DNA of 64,000 nucleotides from Hyaloperonospora brassicae (GCA_947650285.1 CANTFL010000634.1:372001-436000), one strand, 5' to 3'; counted from the first letter of the stretch, positions 9,355 to 23,900 are shown. Numbers and translations are program-made. Notes: generated from the letters alone by a model not told the origin.

Positions 9355-10125
9355 ATGAAGACTGGCGTCGTCTTGTATGGCGCTCTGCTCGCTGCAGCTG
9401 TGGTCTTTGCTGACGAAAAGAAACCGAACGAGAAGAAGTCGATAGCTCTCGATCAAGTGCGGCATATTCCACAGCCGGAGGCCAGATCTATCTCCGAGAA
9501 GGCGGCCGTCAAATTCAAACCTCAGATCCTCGTTTCTGAGGGGTGCCACTCGTTCCCTGCTGTGAATGCAGAGGGTGAGACTACTGTCGGTATGAAGATC
9601 AATGGCACCTCTGATAGCACATGCAAGGGGGCTGAGACTGCGTCTCAAATCTACGGGCGCAGCTGTTGGTATCAAGACAAATGGGCCATCATGTACGTAT
9701 GGAACTTCCCGACATACACTGGTCAAGATTTTCGCTCCGACTGGGAGCATGTTGTCGTGTGGCTCGATAACCCTGCATTGGAAAACCCGAAGCTTGAGGC
9801 AGTGTCGGTGTGGGACCAAGCATACAAGACACACGAGGATGCAGTCCCGCCTGAGGCCAAGTATATGGACGGGTCGAGTGTCAAAATCGAATTGGGAAAA
9901 TTTATGGCGTTCCGCAAGCTCGGCCTCACACAGTTGGCTGGTCAGTCCCAGGATCTGATTATGTGGGACCAGCTGTCAGAAAAACTCAAACACGCGCTCG
10001 ACTCTGCTCCATGGGGCACACGACAGATCATGCCTCTGAGTGACTCACGCTTCGAGAGAGCCTTGTATTTTGCTTGGCCTTTTGGTCCGGCGAAACGAGC
10101 CCCTCCTCCTGATATGGTATACTGA
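9355..10125 (+). CDS. Secreted NLP (NPP1 family) effector with altered heptapeptide
   Basis: This single-exon gene encodes 256 residues. Residues 1-19 form a signal peptide (MKTGVVLYGALLAAAVVFA, then DE), so the protein is exported to the apoplast. The rest is a necrosis and ethylene-inducing-like (NPP1) domain: C64, then C90 and C104 (the cysteine pair of type 1 NLPs), SCWYQDKWAIMYVWNFP (residues 103-119) and the WEHVVVWLDNP strand (130-140). In cytotoxic NLPs this fold binds plant sphingolipid headgroups and damages the membrane. The family heptapeptide GHRHDWE aligns with residues 125-131, where only R127 and DWE (129-131) are kept; the first Gly and both His are replaced. Several downy mildew NLPs with changed cation-pocket residues are non-cytotoxic, so this one may be too, but that is inference. 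The start is chosen from the signal peptide and the promoter at 9309-9324. The gene sits alone in repeat-rich DNA, as effector genes of these organisms often do. Confidence 0.93.
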   Translation: MKTGVVLYGALLAAAVVFADEKKPNEKKSIALDQVRHIPQPEARSISEKAAVKFKPQILVSEGCHSFPAVNAEGETTVGMKINGTSDSTCKGAETASQIYGRSCWYQDKWAIMYVWNFPTYTGQDFRSDWEHVVVWLDNPALENPKLEAVSVWDQAYKTHEDAVPPEAKYMDGSSVKIELGKFMAFRKLGLTQLAGQSQDLIMWDQLSEKLKHALDSAPWGTRQIMPLSDSRFERALYFAWPFGPAKRAPPPDMVY

Positions 10126-10128
10126 TCA

Positions 10129-13100
10129 TGCAGGCTCCACTTTGGATCCGCGCTTCTGCTTCGAACGTCTAAGTCTATTCTCTCACATGTTGAACGAGCC
10201 GGCTCTACATTTCATCGTTGCATTTCTTCTTAATACAGTAGCTATGAAAATTGCATAAGTTGATGGTCTTGTAATGTTTGCAACTCTATCTCTGCTGTCG
10301 CTAGCTGTTCGATAACGTCTATCCGCGATTTCCCAATTCGCAGACAATTTTACAAACGGCAGAAAAGTACGCAATGATCTGAGTAAGTGTAACTTGCTTC
10401 TCAAGCAGAAGTAGTTTTAATGCAGCACACCAACCAAAACTTTTCTTTGCCAGAATATTTTTGCTTCTCTCCAGTTGTGCATTCATTAGTACAGTTCGAT
10501 GTCGCGCATGATGCTTTTCAGCTGAAGCTCCTGGTGCAGTTACTTCGCGAACTGGTGACGCAAGGTTATACATGCTTGCATGTCACTTACGCTGTCGACT
10601 TTCCGACCGAGAAGAGAATTGAAAAAGGCAGACGATGCGCAGTTCACTGGTTCTGCGCTCCAAAGTTGTGTCATCATGCGATCATCGAGATTCCATGGGT
10701 CAGTGGAATGTACAACTTGTGGGGCTAACGGGTAAAATAGGCGGCTGCCAGTACCTCATAAGTTGTTTAAGTCTAGCACTACATGGATTAGGCGTTGGCA
10801 ACAGTCAGTGCTGATTGATACTGGTAATGACACATTAGATGCTTTAGCGCTCTTCACGGACGATGCCGACCGGTTATTATTCAAGACACCACCCGATTGG
10901 TGTTGCTTATCTTGCATTGCCAACTCGCTGTGCTCTTTATGTAATTGCCTTCTATACGTAGTGGTAAGGACAAACCAAAAAGAGCGAAAGCGGCGAGGTG
11001 AAGTACAAGCCCGTCGTTGCGATTCTTTACCTCGGGGTCGATCCTAGTATCGCTAACGGTAGCGCTTTGTCGTACGGTATCGTGTGATGCCGCACATTCG
11101 GACTAACCGATTCAAAGCGGGTTGCGAAAATTTTTGGCGGTTTTTTATACATAGCTCCTTCTTTCGGGCTCTCAAGCAAGGTTTGTCGTTATACTATGTC
11201 ATCTTTGCATATGAATGACGTCTCTTGAGGACGGTCGTGTGGTATTGACGATGTGGCTAAAAGTTTCCTTCATCGCTTTACTATATGTGAATTACATGGA
11301 TGCAAAAGTTATCACCAATGCTATCGCGAAATTAAAAACAATCCAAAAGTGGTGAAGAAGTGAGGGCTACAACAATTCTCATTTGCATCCAGGGTGCACT
11401 ATACACTGAAAGGGCATAGGATTCTCGAAGAGAATGGAGCAGTACGACACCTGATTGTACTGCAATAAACCACGTAGAGATATGCTATAGGGAGTTTTAC
11501 ATTCAGCATACCGAAAAACGGTCTCGCTGACCGGTGTGCAGTGCAACTATTAATAGTAGCTGAGTGATGTGGTCGATTATTCCACCACTCCATGGGACCC
11601 GAATTTAGCTGAGATGCGTTCTGCCCAGAGTACCATATATCGCTTATTTATGTCATACGCATCAAAGGAATACAAGCCGCAAAGCTCGAAAATACGGATT
11701 TATGCGATAAGCACCGTTGATAGCAAGTAGACAAGAGTGACATCTATCCAGTCGTCACTTCCATCGTTCCACCTACTGATCGGGCGAATCGATCCTACAA
11801 AAACTGTCGAGTTCTATAGATCGATATAAGCTTTCTGATCCTCGAAACGAGACTGCATTGCCTCGTACGAGAAATGCACGCACCATGGCAAGTGCTACAG
11901 ATCGACCATCCTCAGGACGATCCCGACACGTAAGCTTGTTCCGCCCCCCTTGATGTATAACGAATTGAGTGTCGCGTTGGTACGAATCGTTCTATTTTCC
12001 ACTGAGTTTTTTATCACCTTGACACACTAATACCTACCATGAGGAGCGGCAAAACTTGTACGGGTGAAGTGAAGGTATTACATATATTGTCACTAAACTG
12101 AGAGGTCGAGATGGCCTGTCAACAGTAAGGTTTAATCAAATAGTCGATAAAGGTAAAATGTCACGTTTTGATCTTCGTTCCATGATCCTTTAACCAAATA
12201 CTTTATCAGAGATCATGTAACGTGTCGTGGCGTGTCGCAGTTAAATACATACTAATAGTCACAAGTGGAATAAAGGTAGGTCGATGAGTACTAGAAAAAA
12301 TAGGTATGCATGTTGCAACTGGACACCTCAATTATTCTGCGACAGTATAACGCTACCTACACTGACAACGGTGTTCGCAAATGGCTCGATACTTCACGTA
12401 CACGTACGCGCAGGGGAAGTAATGTATAGTTGTAAGACGTAAGACCATGTAGTCTACACTTGTGCAAAGGATGTAGGAAGTAAAAGTAAGAAATACCCAG
12501 TAACAACAACCGTCGTTTGTAAACTTAACGTCGTGTACTTTACGAGCAATGTTACTTGGCCTGGTCAAGATGTTCTTGGCGTACATCCAGCGCGCACAAT
12601 ACCTCGTGCTGGTCCTACATGTCGTCCGTGTATGACCGTCTTATCATTAACCAAAGGTTCAATGCGGCGACTGTATCTTCTCGTCTCATCTGTCAACTTT
12701 CATGTCTTCGTGCAACCTGGTGATCCTGATTACTTATTATCCTATTAGTCGAGGAAGCAATTAACTTGCAACAGGTCTTGCAATGAACCTGTCGGGCCTT
12801 CGAAGGCTTGACAGAAACAGTGGCTTTGAAAAAGACTATGAACACGTGGTCTCCGGTTGATTGAGAACTGTTTCAGCTTATTTCATCGTTGTCTGGTCAA
12901 TCTCGTGAAGTCTGCCTTGACTATATTTCAATCAACAATCATTTAACCTGTCAACACACCACCTCATGCGTCCGTTCATAATTGATCGGCGCATTGCTAG
13001 TTGGCATGATGGCATATTTCAATATGTTAGCAGAAAATACTGAGTACCACCTTATTCAAGTTCAGCATAAGAATACAATACGCTAAGTTTCATCTATACA

Positions 13101-16100
13101 TTAACCTTACTACATCTCAATGACATGTGCCAATATCAATTATTAATCAGGCTGTAGATGGGCGAGTGTCCTTGCTTTAAGTTTTCAATAGGTAATTGAT
13201 AATATTTGTGCATGATGAGCTCAATTGGTTGAACCTTGTTGTAAAAAAATTTGATTGATAATTTTTTACTTGTTTCGATAATGTGGCACCGCATTTCGGC
13301 CGTATATTAGCGTATCGTGCAAGGCCCATCGAAAGAAATCCAACTAGATGTACAGATAGATAGCTCATTCGTAAACACAAAGCAGCTACAAATTTCGGTA
13401 TGTTAAGCGTCAAATGAGTCCAGCGTTTATGTCATTGTCAACTGTACCCACACGAAGGGTCCGAGACAAATTGACTAGGTCAATAGGCCAGTACATCTAG
13501 AAGGTAGGTAAAAACATGGGCCGGACATATTGTAATTTGAACGCATGTCAAAAGCCAGTCAAAGTACAAAGAAACTGAGACGCGGACATATCAGGTTGTT
13601 ACATGGGAGCAGAATGGTGTTGCGTTGAGCACTAAAAGGTCGTTAAGTGGGAACAGAGAACACCGTTAGGATAGGAATGAGTGACAGTCAATAACATCTA
13701 CAAATATATTTAGTCTTCAGTTTTCCCTTCACGCGCACAAGTTCATCAGGTCGGACGCACGTCTTCATAGGACAATCTCAAAAGAGCAGTAGCTAGGTAT
13801 GTCTACCCGAAATAAGAACTATGAACAGATTTTTTTGGCAACAGAAGCTTCATCGTGTGGTCAGATAATGGATGACATGTTGATAGTCTTGCTTTACAAG
13901 AATGAAGTAAGCAGTGGTCTTCTCAACGTAAAAAGCACAATTTCCCATTTTCGACAACTATAATGTCGGCTCATATCGCTGTCACTAACATGTTTTTTCG
14001 CTTGCGGGTACATGCAAGATTTGAGACAGACCAAAATTCTTGAGGGTCGCCTTACGCAACAGTACGTAAATTATAATTAGAGACCACGCAATGTTTGACA
14101 GCACAATAGCAAGTGCGAAGAGATAGTTACAAACCGATCAGTAATTCTTTTGTCGCGTTTACAAATATGTCGTCTTAGTTGATCATCATAGATAGCCACT
14201 TGGTCAAATGCGATGGAGTGCTCAACAGCTAGATGGTCGTGTGTTATAAATCCGTTTTGAAATTACCAGACATGATCCTTCTTCATGGTGGTCTTTTATC
14301 AATTATCTGCTTACGTTGATAAGGTCGAAAATTTTCTGCCGCGCGACGTTGGAAGTGTGTCTCATGAGTGATCGCTAAATTCAGACAGGCACACAATAAC
14401 ACGTCCCAGTCACACAATGTGTATATCATGTGACAAATGATGTCATGAGTGGCCGTGTGATTCAGCATATATAATTTAAATGAAATGCACTGAAATTTAC
14501 TTAGCAAGTGCAAGGTGCATTGAGTTATACACCAGACCTATAACGTTTACTAAAGGGTAAAGAACAACAAAGAAGGTTCTGTACGATTTCATGCATTGTG
14601 ACATGTCCTGCAATTCCAGGGGCATGTAAGGGATAACTCGTGGGTCTACTCTTTATTGGTGGAACTATGAATGATTATTAGGCGTGTGGAAATACTGGTA
14701 ATGTTTAAGATAATATGTTTGGCATTACTTTACTATGTATAGGCATATATATGCCTCTGTCTGCAGATGACGCCCGACCCAATAAGGAGCTGCTACGAAA
14801 GTTATAACAAACAGGGCCGTTGCAAAAGAGATGATGGGGTTAACATTATAAGCAGGTGCATAAATTGATCTCCTGGAGGAGTGCGCATTTATAGATTGCA
14901 TGGGTTGTTTGGTGTGAATAGAAATGCGAATGGAAAGACAGCCGTAAGTAATAATATTACATAATGAGAATGCACACGAAGGTCAAGTTGTAGAGCAATC
15001 TGTAGTGTATTTCTATCGGTAACGCTCCGAAACATCGAAGAAGGGTGTAGGAAGAAGATTCGTGCTGTTTAGTCATAGTTAGCCGTAGAAAATGAGCGAG
15101 TATAATTAGTTAGAAGTGTGACACGGCTAAATGGATGATTATAGGTGAAAATTTAGACTGGCGAGCTTATGCGAAGCTAGAAACGATACCCAAACAAATG
15201 TGCGCAAGAAGCGGCGGGGATGTCGGTTCTACTGACGCAGGTATTCTTGGAAAGTTGAATTAAATTTAAAGCCAATTTTAGCTGGACGTCTGTAATTTTG
15301 ATTCTAGTCGGTGATACTGACAGTCCTAATGATATCGCTTTATACAATTTCTCTAAATGCCAAACGCGAGTTATCAGTATAAGATATAGAGCAGGAAATC
15401 CCTACAACATCACAAAAAGTTACTGACGATCTTGCGGCAGTGACCCACACACTTTAGGCAAATCTCCGGATCAATATAATCAAATCCAAAGTTACTGTAT
15501 TACCTGTTAAACCAATTTACATTGATTAATTTTATTCTTAGAGATTGAAAATATAAATGGGTCAGGAAGTAGCATCAAAACATGAGACCAAATAAATTTA
15601 TAACAGTGTCTATTCTATCATCCAAAGGTAGCGAGATTCTTTTTATCAGGCTTGTTCTAGAAGTCCTGCTTTGATTCCATATCTTGCTTCGTCGATTTAA
15701 CATCTTTATGAAAATAGCTAAAGAATTAATAATTAGCAGGTGGCAAGGTACCACCCTTGCCATCTATGACACTTTAATCGTCAATTCTAGTATATTGATT
15801 GATAGAACGACATTTGATAGTGCGTCGTGTTTGACGAAAGGCTTAGGTAAAAATCCATCCGATTTTTGTGAAAATATATATGTTGATTTCCATGGCAAAG
15901 AGGTTCATTCATTCCACATCAGCATATAATTGCTTCTATCTTCACAATTATCGGTGTTGAACATGCATCTGTCGAAACGAGGTTGATCAGCTAACAGTCT
16001 TATGTGAAAATTGTGTATGTGTCTGTACACATCGTGACTTAAAGAAGGTGTCATTATTCTTGAAGGTCATAAGCACGACCGTATATTCGATAATTTGCAT

Positions 16101-17815
16101 CCCCATGCATCATTTTCATACTCTAAGTAAAGATTTCACCAGCAGCATCGCGGATATAAACACCTTTGACATGCTTCATCCAAAACCAAAGATTGTCCTT
16201 AATGCAGTAGAATTGCGCCACTACAGGTAGGTACACATTCGACAATCTTATCGTGGAAATGTTAACAGTCGCTAACCGATTTGTAAGCGACAATACATGC
16301 ATTAGGCTTGTTTAATTTACGCTAACATATGGTTAGGCATCGACACGGCTACATACATACACTGCATGTATTATCCAATTCACCAACGGATTTGGTGCAA
16401 TTATAATGTAAATCGTGATCATTTGTTGCCTAAGGCTTAACGACAAAAACATTGTATTACGTATGCTTGCATTTTTTATGGATTATTATGAGCTTTAATT
16501 TATCTATAATATCGATAAAATATGTTCGATAGTATACTATTTTTGATGACGAGAAGCATTTAAGAGGTCAGCTAATGCGCATTATGTCATCATGTATGTA
16601 CTTATATTCACCATGCGTGATTGTAAAATTAGTAGTGCGCGGTGTGCGATTATTAATGAGCTATATACTAATTACGAATGTTCAGTTGAAGAATCCAGTA
16701 GGCTTAGAGCAGCTAAAGAGTTCGTGAACGAAGTGCATAAATTTATCCACTTTGCATTTTACCGTCTCGTGCTAAACGGTGTTTGTCTTAAATTATAAGT
16801 CAGAAAGAATCTAATGTCGCGTTGCACGATTCGTAGTCTTGCGTCTAAAACAAAAAAATCCATTCGATCCTCCGTCCAATTCTTCCACATCTGCACACGC
16901 GAAGCACGGGTCCCATTGTCAGATACACAGAGGGTATCGAGGTGAAATTTTCTGTTTACAGTATGGCTTTGAAGCATGACACATAGGATTGACGAGACCT
17001 TCGAGTATAGATATTATTTGATTGTCTTCTATGATGTACACCTTGCGACAAAGGCAAAACGAAGCGTGGCTACGAACCAAATATTATGTACTGATTCACT
17101 CATTGGGGTACTTTATAACTAATTATAACCAGATTAAGCATCAACCGCTGCCAGATGCACGCGATGGGTGGTGAGGCAGTGACAGAATTATAATTATGGG
17201 GATTCGAATACATAAGGAAGATTTGAGCTTTTACATTCAATCTAGTATACCTCAGGATTTAGTTATGTTTTGTTTTACGTGTACTAAACATCTCTAACAG
17301 CATATCAATCTTTATCATCAAGTAAGGTGTATATTAATGTTACCCAGGAACGTATTTGTACATTAATAATTCAAAGGTATATTGTCCAGTAACTATACAT
17401 GCATTCGGCTTCCCATTACACCTTGTATCATTTAGTGACTTATCTAACGACCTCGTATATTTTACTGATACAAATTCGTTGCAGGTGCTAAATAGATTAC
17501 ATTACAAGCCCCACTTCAAGCTTCACTCCATTAAAGCTATCAGCCATAAATGTGACACCGACAAATGTATGGGTTGAGGCATCGGCGGACATGTCTTCAC
17601 GTCACGGTGCTGAATATTAGAGAAGAGAGCGACATACCGCGATCGACAAATGCAACATGCTTGAGCTTGTTACACAACATAATTAGCGTAAAATCTTGGT
17701 GGAAAGGTAATTTGTATAGTGGGGTGTGAGAAATGGACTGAAGAATGGCTATTGTGGTACCCGAACTAGGTACAATGTTTGGCTGAGTGAATGAGAGCTA
17801 CCGAACCAATCTGGG
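10129..17815. other. Gene-poor stretch, nothing recognised
   Basis: Between the NLP stop and the short repeat at 17.8 kb I find no open frame with domain motifs, no RNA gene and no clear transposon terminus. Open frames are short and overlap on both strands. The AT-rich, low-motif sequence is consistent with very old, fully decayed transposable elements. A minus frame around 10573-10319 has somewhat protein-like composition but no recognised motif. Confidence 0.5.
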
Positions 17816-17905
17816 GGTAAATCCGATTCGAGAGGGGACCCGACCCGAAGTGGATCCAATTCGAGTGGATATCCGATCCAAGGTCAGATCCGATATGAGT
17901 TAAGT
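17816..17905 (+). repeat. Degenerate short tandem repeat (ATCCGATYCGAG-like)
   Basis: The run contains several diverged copies of a roughly 17-22 bp unit built on TAAATCCGATTCGAG, GGATCCAATTCGAGTGG, ATATCCGATCCAAGG and AGATCCGATATGAG. Spacing is irregular. It is a decayed minisatellite in an otherwise empty stretch; no function is evident. Confidence 0.6.
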
Positions 17906-20900
17906 GTAAAGGATAAATCATGAATCCTAGGATAAATCAGTTACAGATTGATTTATTGGAAGACGCGTGGCGAGTGTCTTTTGGTATACATAGGCAATGT
18001 CGTAGGGTTTTCACATGGTTGGCTAACATTATACAGGGGTTTAGTTTGCTTGATAACACGCGTTTTCTCTTCCAGGCTGGATATTTGTCCTCCCGACAAA
18101 AATAAGGGTGACGCCTGTAGTTTATATGAATGTCGCACCTATAATTTTGGACCGAACGTACAGGACTCTCACAGCATCACGACAGCTGCGATAGGACGCA
18201 GCAAGGAAGCAAGGGTGATCAAGATCTTGAGATAAATAGAGTGGTTACAAGGTCAAGAAGATCAAGATCTAAATATTGGGCAAGTCGATCTCGCTGAGAA
18301 CTAGGTATATCATATCGAGTACCTAAAAGTGACCTGTAATCGTGTGAAGACTTCCACGCGATCACCCCATTTCAAACATGGTCAACTTCAGCATCAACAC
18401 GAGTCCACCGTGAATAGTACAACCCGCCGCTACCGACAAATACACAAGGTGAGGGTGATTGATCAAGCACGGAAAATGAGTGCCTTCTCCGATATTAAGT
18501 TGTCTGGGCGCCAGTACAAGGTGAGTCGAGGACACATAATCATTTATGTGAACCCGCTTCACCATAAGTGGCTTGGGCTCATTACGTGTTAGCCTTAACG
18601 AGTTTATGAAGCTATCACTGACGTATACATGAACTTACTGCCGGGATCAAAAAAAGTGAGTTGTATTCAAATAGTCCTTCTTTACATATTAAAAGGCGGT
18701 ATGAAGACGGTGACTCTCAGCTACCGATTATGTGCCCTGTCCTCACCGATTGTAGTTTCTTACAAACGATGGGTGATTACGTCTCGTAATGCACGTTTGG
18801 TAAAAGTTCTACTTTTCCGTGCGCATCATGTAAACGATTGCGCGGTTGTAGGACACGTAACTTCGGAATGGTCGAGGTTCTGCTGAGCTCCAAACATTAG
18901 GTCGTGATGGTCAGTCATATGTAGCTTGGCCACGGCGAAACCTGAGCCTGAATTCTACCGCGTGGATACTTCTTCCCTTCATACTGTCCAATCTGTCGAT
19001 TCTTAAATTCTGCTACATCCTATAATATAATTCTGCCGAAATATCACTCAACTCATGCTAATGTGCAATATTTATCATACACACGTAGCCGAAACATCAC
19101 TCGCTAATATGGACAAACGTATAACTTGTAGTAATCTATAGATACATAACACTTTTATCATCAGAGAATACTCCGGGCTCGTACACAGCCGGTAGCAGTA
19201 AGAAACTAGATCTTTTACTCCTCTTCACTTATTGGAGACATCACAAGGGACCAGATAACTCCGAAAGTATCCCCCGCGACGTAAACCGCACCACGCCGCA
19301 ATTTATAAACAAGCATAGACTCTAGACTGTAGAAACAGAGGAATCTTGGTTAATGAATTATATATACTAGCACGCTAGAAGAATTGCGTTCCCCTTGTAA
19401 GCCTCGTCAGTGACCTTTTTAATCTAGAAGTGAGATCTTTCTCGATCTTGCGCTCGATAAATAAGAGCCTTTTTGAGCTTCGTGCAACTGCACAATAATC
19501 CAAGTTAAGCTGTAAATTTTGCAGCCAGGGCATCCACCTGGAAGGTAGAATACGCTATGACAGCTCCACTTCCAACATTGCCGACAATATAAGTGCTGCT
19601 GGCTGGGCTACATGTACCACGTGTTTGACAATATACCCATCCGTGCTGCAAGTTATGATAGTAAACACAAATTCAATTAAGCTTTCAAACCAATCGAACG
19701 GTGCATCGTCTGATAATAAATAATTAGGTATGTGAAGATTTCATCCATTGGGCCTAGATTTCAATATAGATCAACATCAGCCATAATACCTACAACGCGT
19801 AGTCGTTCAGCAAACGTGCTTAAATAAATCGTCAGCCCTTACTCAGATGGCCAATTGTATGTTGTGGCTTGCCGTAATCGTATCGGAAAAAGTGAGAAGC
19901 GGGGTTGATAGCGAGAAAATTTAGAGCAACTTTTAAATGATGCGGAAGAAGCGGAATTCAATTATTGGGTTTATTTTTAGTCGGGATTGTACGGCATTCA
20001 CAAAACTAGTGTATAGAATGAGGTGAGGCACCTTGGTAAGTAGGTTAAGAAAGAGAAAGAGGGGGGATGATAGGGGGTAAGGGAAAGTATAACACAAAGT
20101 AATATTTGCCCTCATCTGCATATCTAGCCTTGTCACAAGGCTGCGGTAAAAAAGTCCGCTGTATCCACAATCCTCTTTGGCCAGTGTATAGCCAATAGCA
20201 AAAGTTCTCACTACATTTGATTCGACTAGCATATGAGCAACTAACTCTCCAAATTGCACTTGTCAATGAGCAGGAATCTAAGTGATAAATATGAGACGAC
20301 AATGCAAAAAAATATCTTGGAAACACGCAGATGAATATTGTGTTGTTAGGTCAGATCATCTGAGGGTGTGGAATCACGAATAAGAAATAAATCTATATGG
20401 ATAATTGCTGTGGATCTTCTTAAATGTGTATAAGAGCAAATGCCGAATCAATGCACTCAACAACTCATGACAGAGGTTTACGCATGCCGTAAAAATAGGA
20501 GCTGCGTGAAGAGTCCGAGAACGGAAAAGCAAAGAGGTAATATATATATACGCCTAAGCTTTGACTTTTGTTTCGACGTCGAATAAGATTGTGGTGCCAG
20601 TAGAAGTATGGTGCATTATAGCGCACAAGTGTGGTCTATCATCTGTCGATGTGTGTCTCTTCAAAATACGAAAAGAACATACTTATGTACAGTACGTATA
20701 GCTCCCATTTCTCACATAATTTCGATAAATATTAGTGTCGTGGCAACGATAAAATAATGTAGTAGCGATCACGGGATAATTACAACAGTCGCCAACAGGC
20801 CGGCAAAATCAACCTTCTGTAAGGATACCATTTGATTATAATCATTCATGCTCGTGGGGATTTCTTTGAGGCTTTCGTTTCGCCAAATAACCGCAAACAC

Positions 20901-23900
20901 TTCTTTATAGCTCTTTATGTGATCGCCCAATTCCTTTTTTTAATTTGCGATCTCATACTAAAAAATAGATTCACATTAGCATGTCACCTGGTGCAGTATA
21001 CGTCTGCCTGAAGAAATAACGATACTATCGACGAAGGCACATTGGCTTATAACTCCACAAATCTAATGGTACATATAGCTGAGTCTCACATGCCTATTGC
21101 TTGATGAAATGAGATAATACTTTTCACTATAATATAGCATCGCATACAATAAGATGATTTCTTATCCATGCAATCTCAGCCCGGCCTATCACGAGGTTTG
21201 CATGTCAAGCTTAGATAGCAGATATTTCCCTTCCGTGCAATAAACTACCCGGTTGATTGTACACCCGCGCACGTGAGCTAGTTTAATCTCCTTAATCCTT
21301 ATAACTTCTTCAGTTTCGCGTGCCACGTATGTAGCTTCCCGTCCATGTACCTATTCTACGATGTACACAAATAATGAAATGATAGGGAATTTTGAAGCAA
21401 TAATAGCTAGTATTATCTTCCTTCATATGCCCTTAGGCGTTATATAATGGTCAAATGCATGCGCCAATAGCAAAACTCACCTGGAAGAATAAGCTTTAAC
21501 AGCATCGCTGATATAGATCAAATTCTGTGGTGGTCTGATCTGCCTGCTGGCTCCGTCTTGCCACTTGCCGTATAAGTTCAAGGTTCTGCATGTAAATTTT
21601 GACATCAACGTCAAAATTCAGTAGAATCGCTGACCAGATCTGGACGCGTATGATACTATTTCACATTACTGACATGACGTCAAATTGGATTATGACAATT
21701 CATACATTACCCGGTTACGACATGATTGGAATGACGAACGACATACTCGCCAGCCTATTGTCCAGCACTTTGCTGCAAGTTTACCCGGGATAGAGTGTTG
21801 ATTTAGAGGCAAAAAACCGAAGTGATATACATATTGAAGCCTTATTTCTCATGCTAAATGTATTACATCAAAGCCTATTATATGCGATTTTTTTCGTCGT
21901 ACAAGAAACATTATCATACTTACGTTTTCATCATCGCCTGGTGATCATCTAAGAATCAGTTTGCAACTTGACAGCTGTACCACACGAACACGTACCTCCT
22001 GTTTCCAAGAAAATGAGTCACATCAATTACCAATCTCTGATAAAATAACGACCATTGATACATACATCTGGTGTACTTTGTCAACAAAGAGGAGTGAAAT
22101 GCTTATTTGTTTACATTAAACTAAAATATTTGAGCCACTGGACACAAGCGTGGGTATGCAGTTCAAGATAGTACAATAACATCGTACGGATCATTTCTTG
22201 CTCGTCCAGATGTAATCACCGATCTCATTGATAGTTAAATTAGTCTTAGATATGACATATCGTAGTGTCTTCTGTAAGGCTTGTGTGAAATGTAGTGAAT
22301 AGTTATGGTGATGATGAGAATCATCGTCATCATCAGTATCATCATCATCATCACCATTGTAGGGTTTGTACAATGTCTTAGTCTTCACGAAGCAACATGA
22401 AACAACGTACTTCCATACTTCGATGCAAATGCTATTGTCTTTTTGTAGCAATGCAGGTTTATGTCATTTGTACCCACATCGGCTAGTGCATTTCATTTTG
22501 ATTCTTCACGCTATGAGAAGATGAAAAGAGACCTTCCACGCAGGTCTTTATCTACAACAGGTATCACCTTAAGCGTTCAAGTAAAGAAAGCTAATAAAGG
22601 ACCATACCACCAACTAATGATGGGGTCTAGCATGATGCATGTACCGTTGGCATTAATTTGGAGAGTTTTTTTTCGACCTTAACGGAAAGGACGCGATCTA
22701 CCTCCCTAAACGGATTGTAGTTGAAAAAAGCTATGAAAATAAACTGAGTGAAGTACGATGAATGTTCAACCACCAGACCTTTGTATGAGTGAGATCTACA
22801 AAAAAAGATCCGCATTCACGAGGAACACCACAGCGCATTTGTGCTTCCATATGTAAAAAAAAGCAAAGTAACGAAACCGTCTTTCATTGCGTGTCCGAGC
22901 CATCGTTTAGTCGTCCAAATTCCTAGGTAGTGGCTCTAGTAGCCTCTTATGATCCCATCTCTCTACAGTGACCATTCACAAACGCTTAGGTTGGCACCAA
23001 ATACTGGGAATGTACAATCTCTTCACTTTATTTTGATTAATCACATGAATAATAATTTCACTATCTACTAGTGTATTCGGGAGGATACAGAACATCAGCA
23101 ATTAATTGAGCAGCGGAGTATACTTGTCTTGCTCAAAGCATTGCTGCCAATGCATTTCGTGAAGCATTGTGCATCCGAGTCAATAAAAACTACTTATAAG
23201 TGCTGGCTTCGCATCTATACTCACGACTTGCTTGTGTCGTTTTGCTAGTGTAGCCTGAACTTGTGCGGCGACTGACAACATACAGTCAATATCAAAAGTT
23301 CTTGATTCAGTGGTCTAGAGTCTGAAAACGCTTGCGTGAGAGAATGAGAAGGTAAGGAACGTTTAGATGCGCGCACGATCCACTATATCCTGATGCATGG
23401 CAGATAAGCTCCCGCAACCAAGACTAATCTAAGGATTAGATAGAACTAAGACTCGAACAGCCGAGCGCCCACGCGCAGACTCTTGTATCGAGATGATGAT
23501 GTTCTACGGTGTCAGTGCGATGACCGGTATAACGTGCCGATTGGCGTGGGAGGTCGTCAACCAGTGGGAGATATATATGTCGATACAAACCTAAGCCTTC
23601 AGATAGTTCATTGGTCAGCTATTGAATAAAGATCATTTTTCCATAGAGATATTCTCTAGTCCATACGCCATTTCGTTGAAGCGTTGCCCGTCATCCCCCA
23701 TGTCGTGCTATTATGTCGACCCGCCAGATTGTCTACCCGAACTTCGAAAGATGATCCTAACCCTGGCTGCGTGTATCTCCTGAGACAAAAGTGGGTCGTC
23801 CATGCAGCGTTAGCGCTCCCCCCAGATATATGGAGTGTAGTAGATATGAAAAAATGCCACATTTTGTAAGCTGCTGAAAAGATGGCAGCCTGATTTTTCG

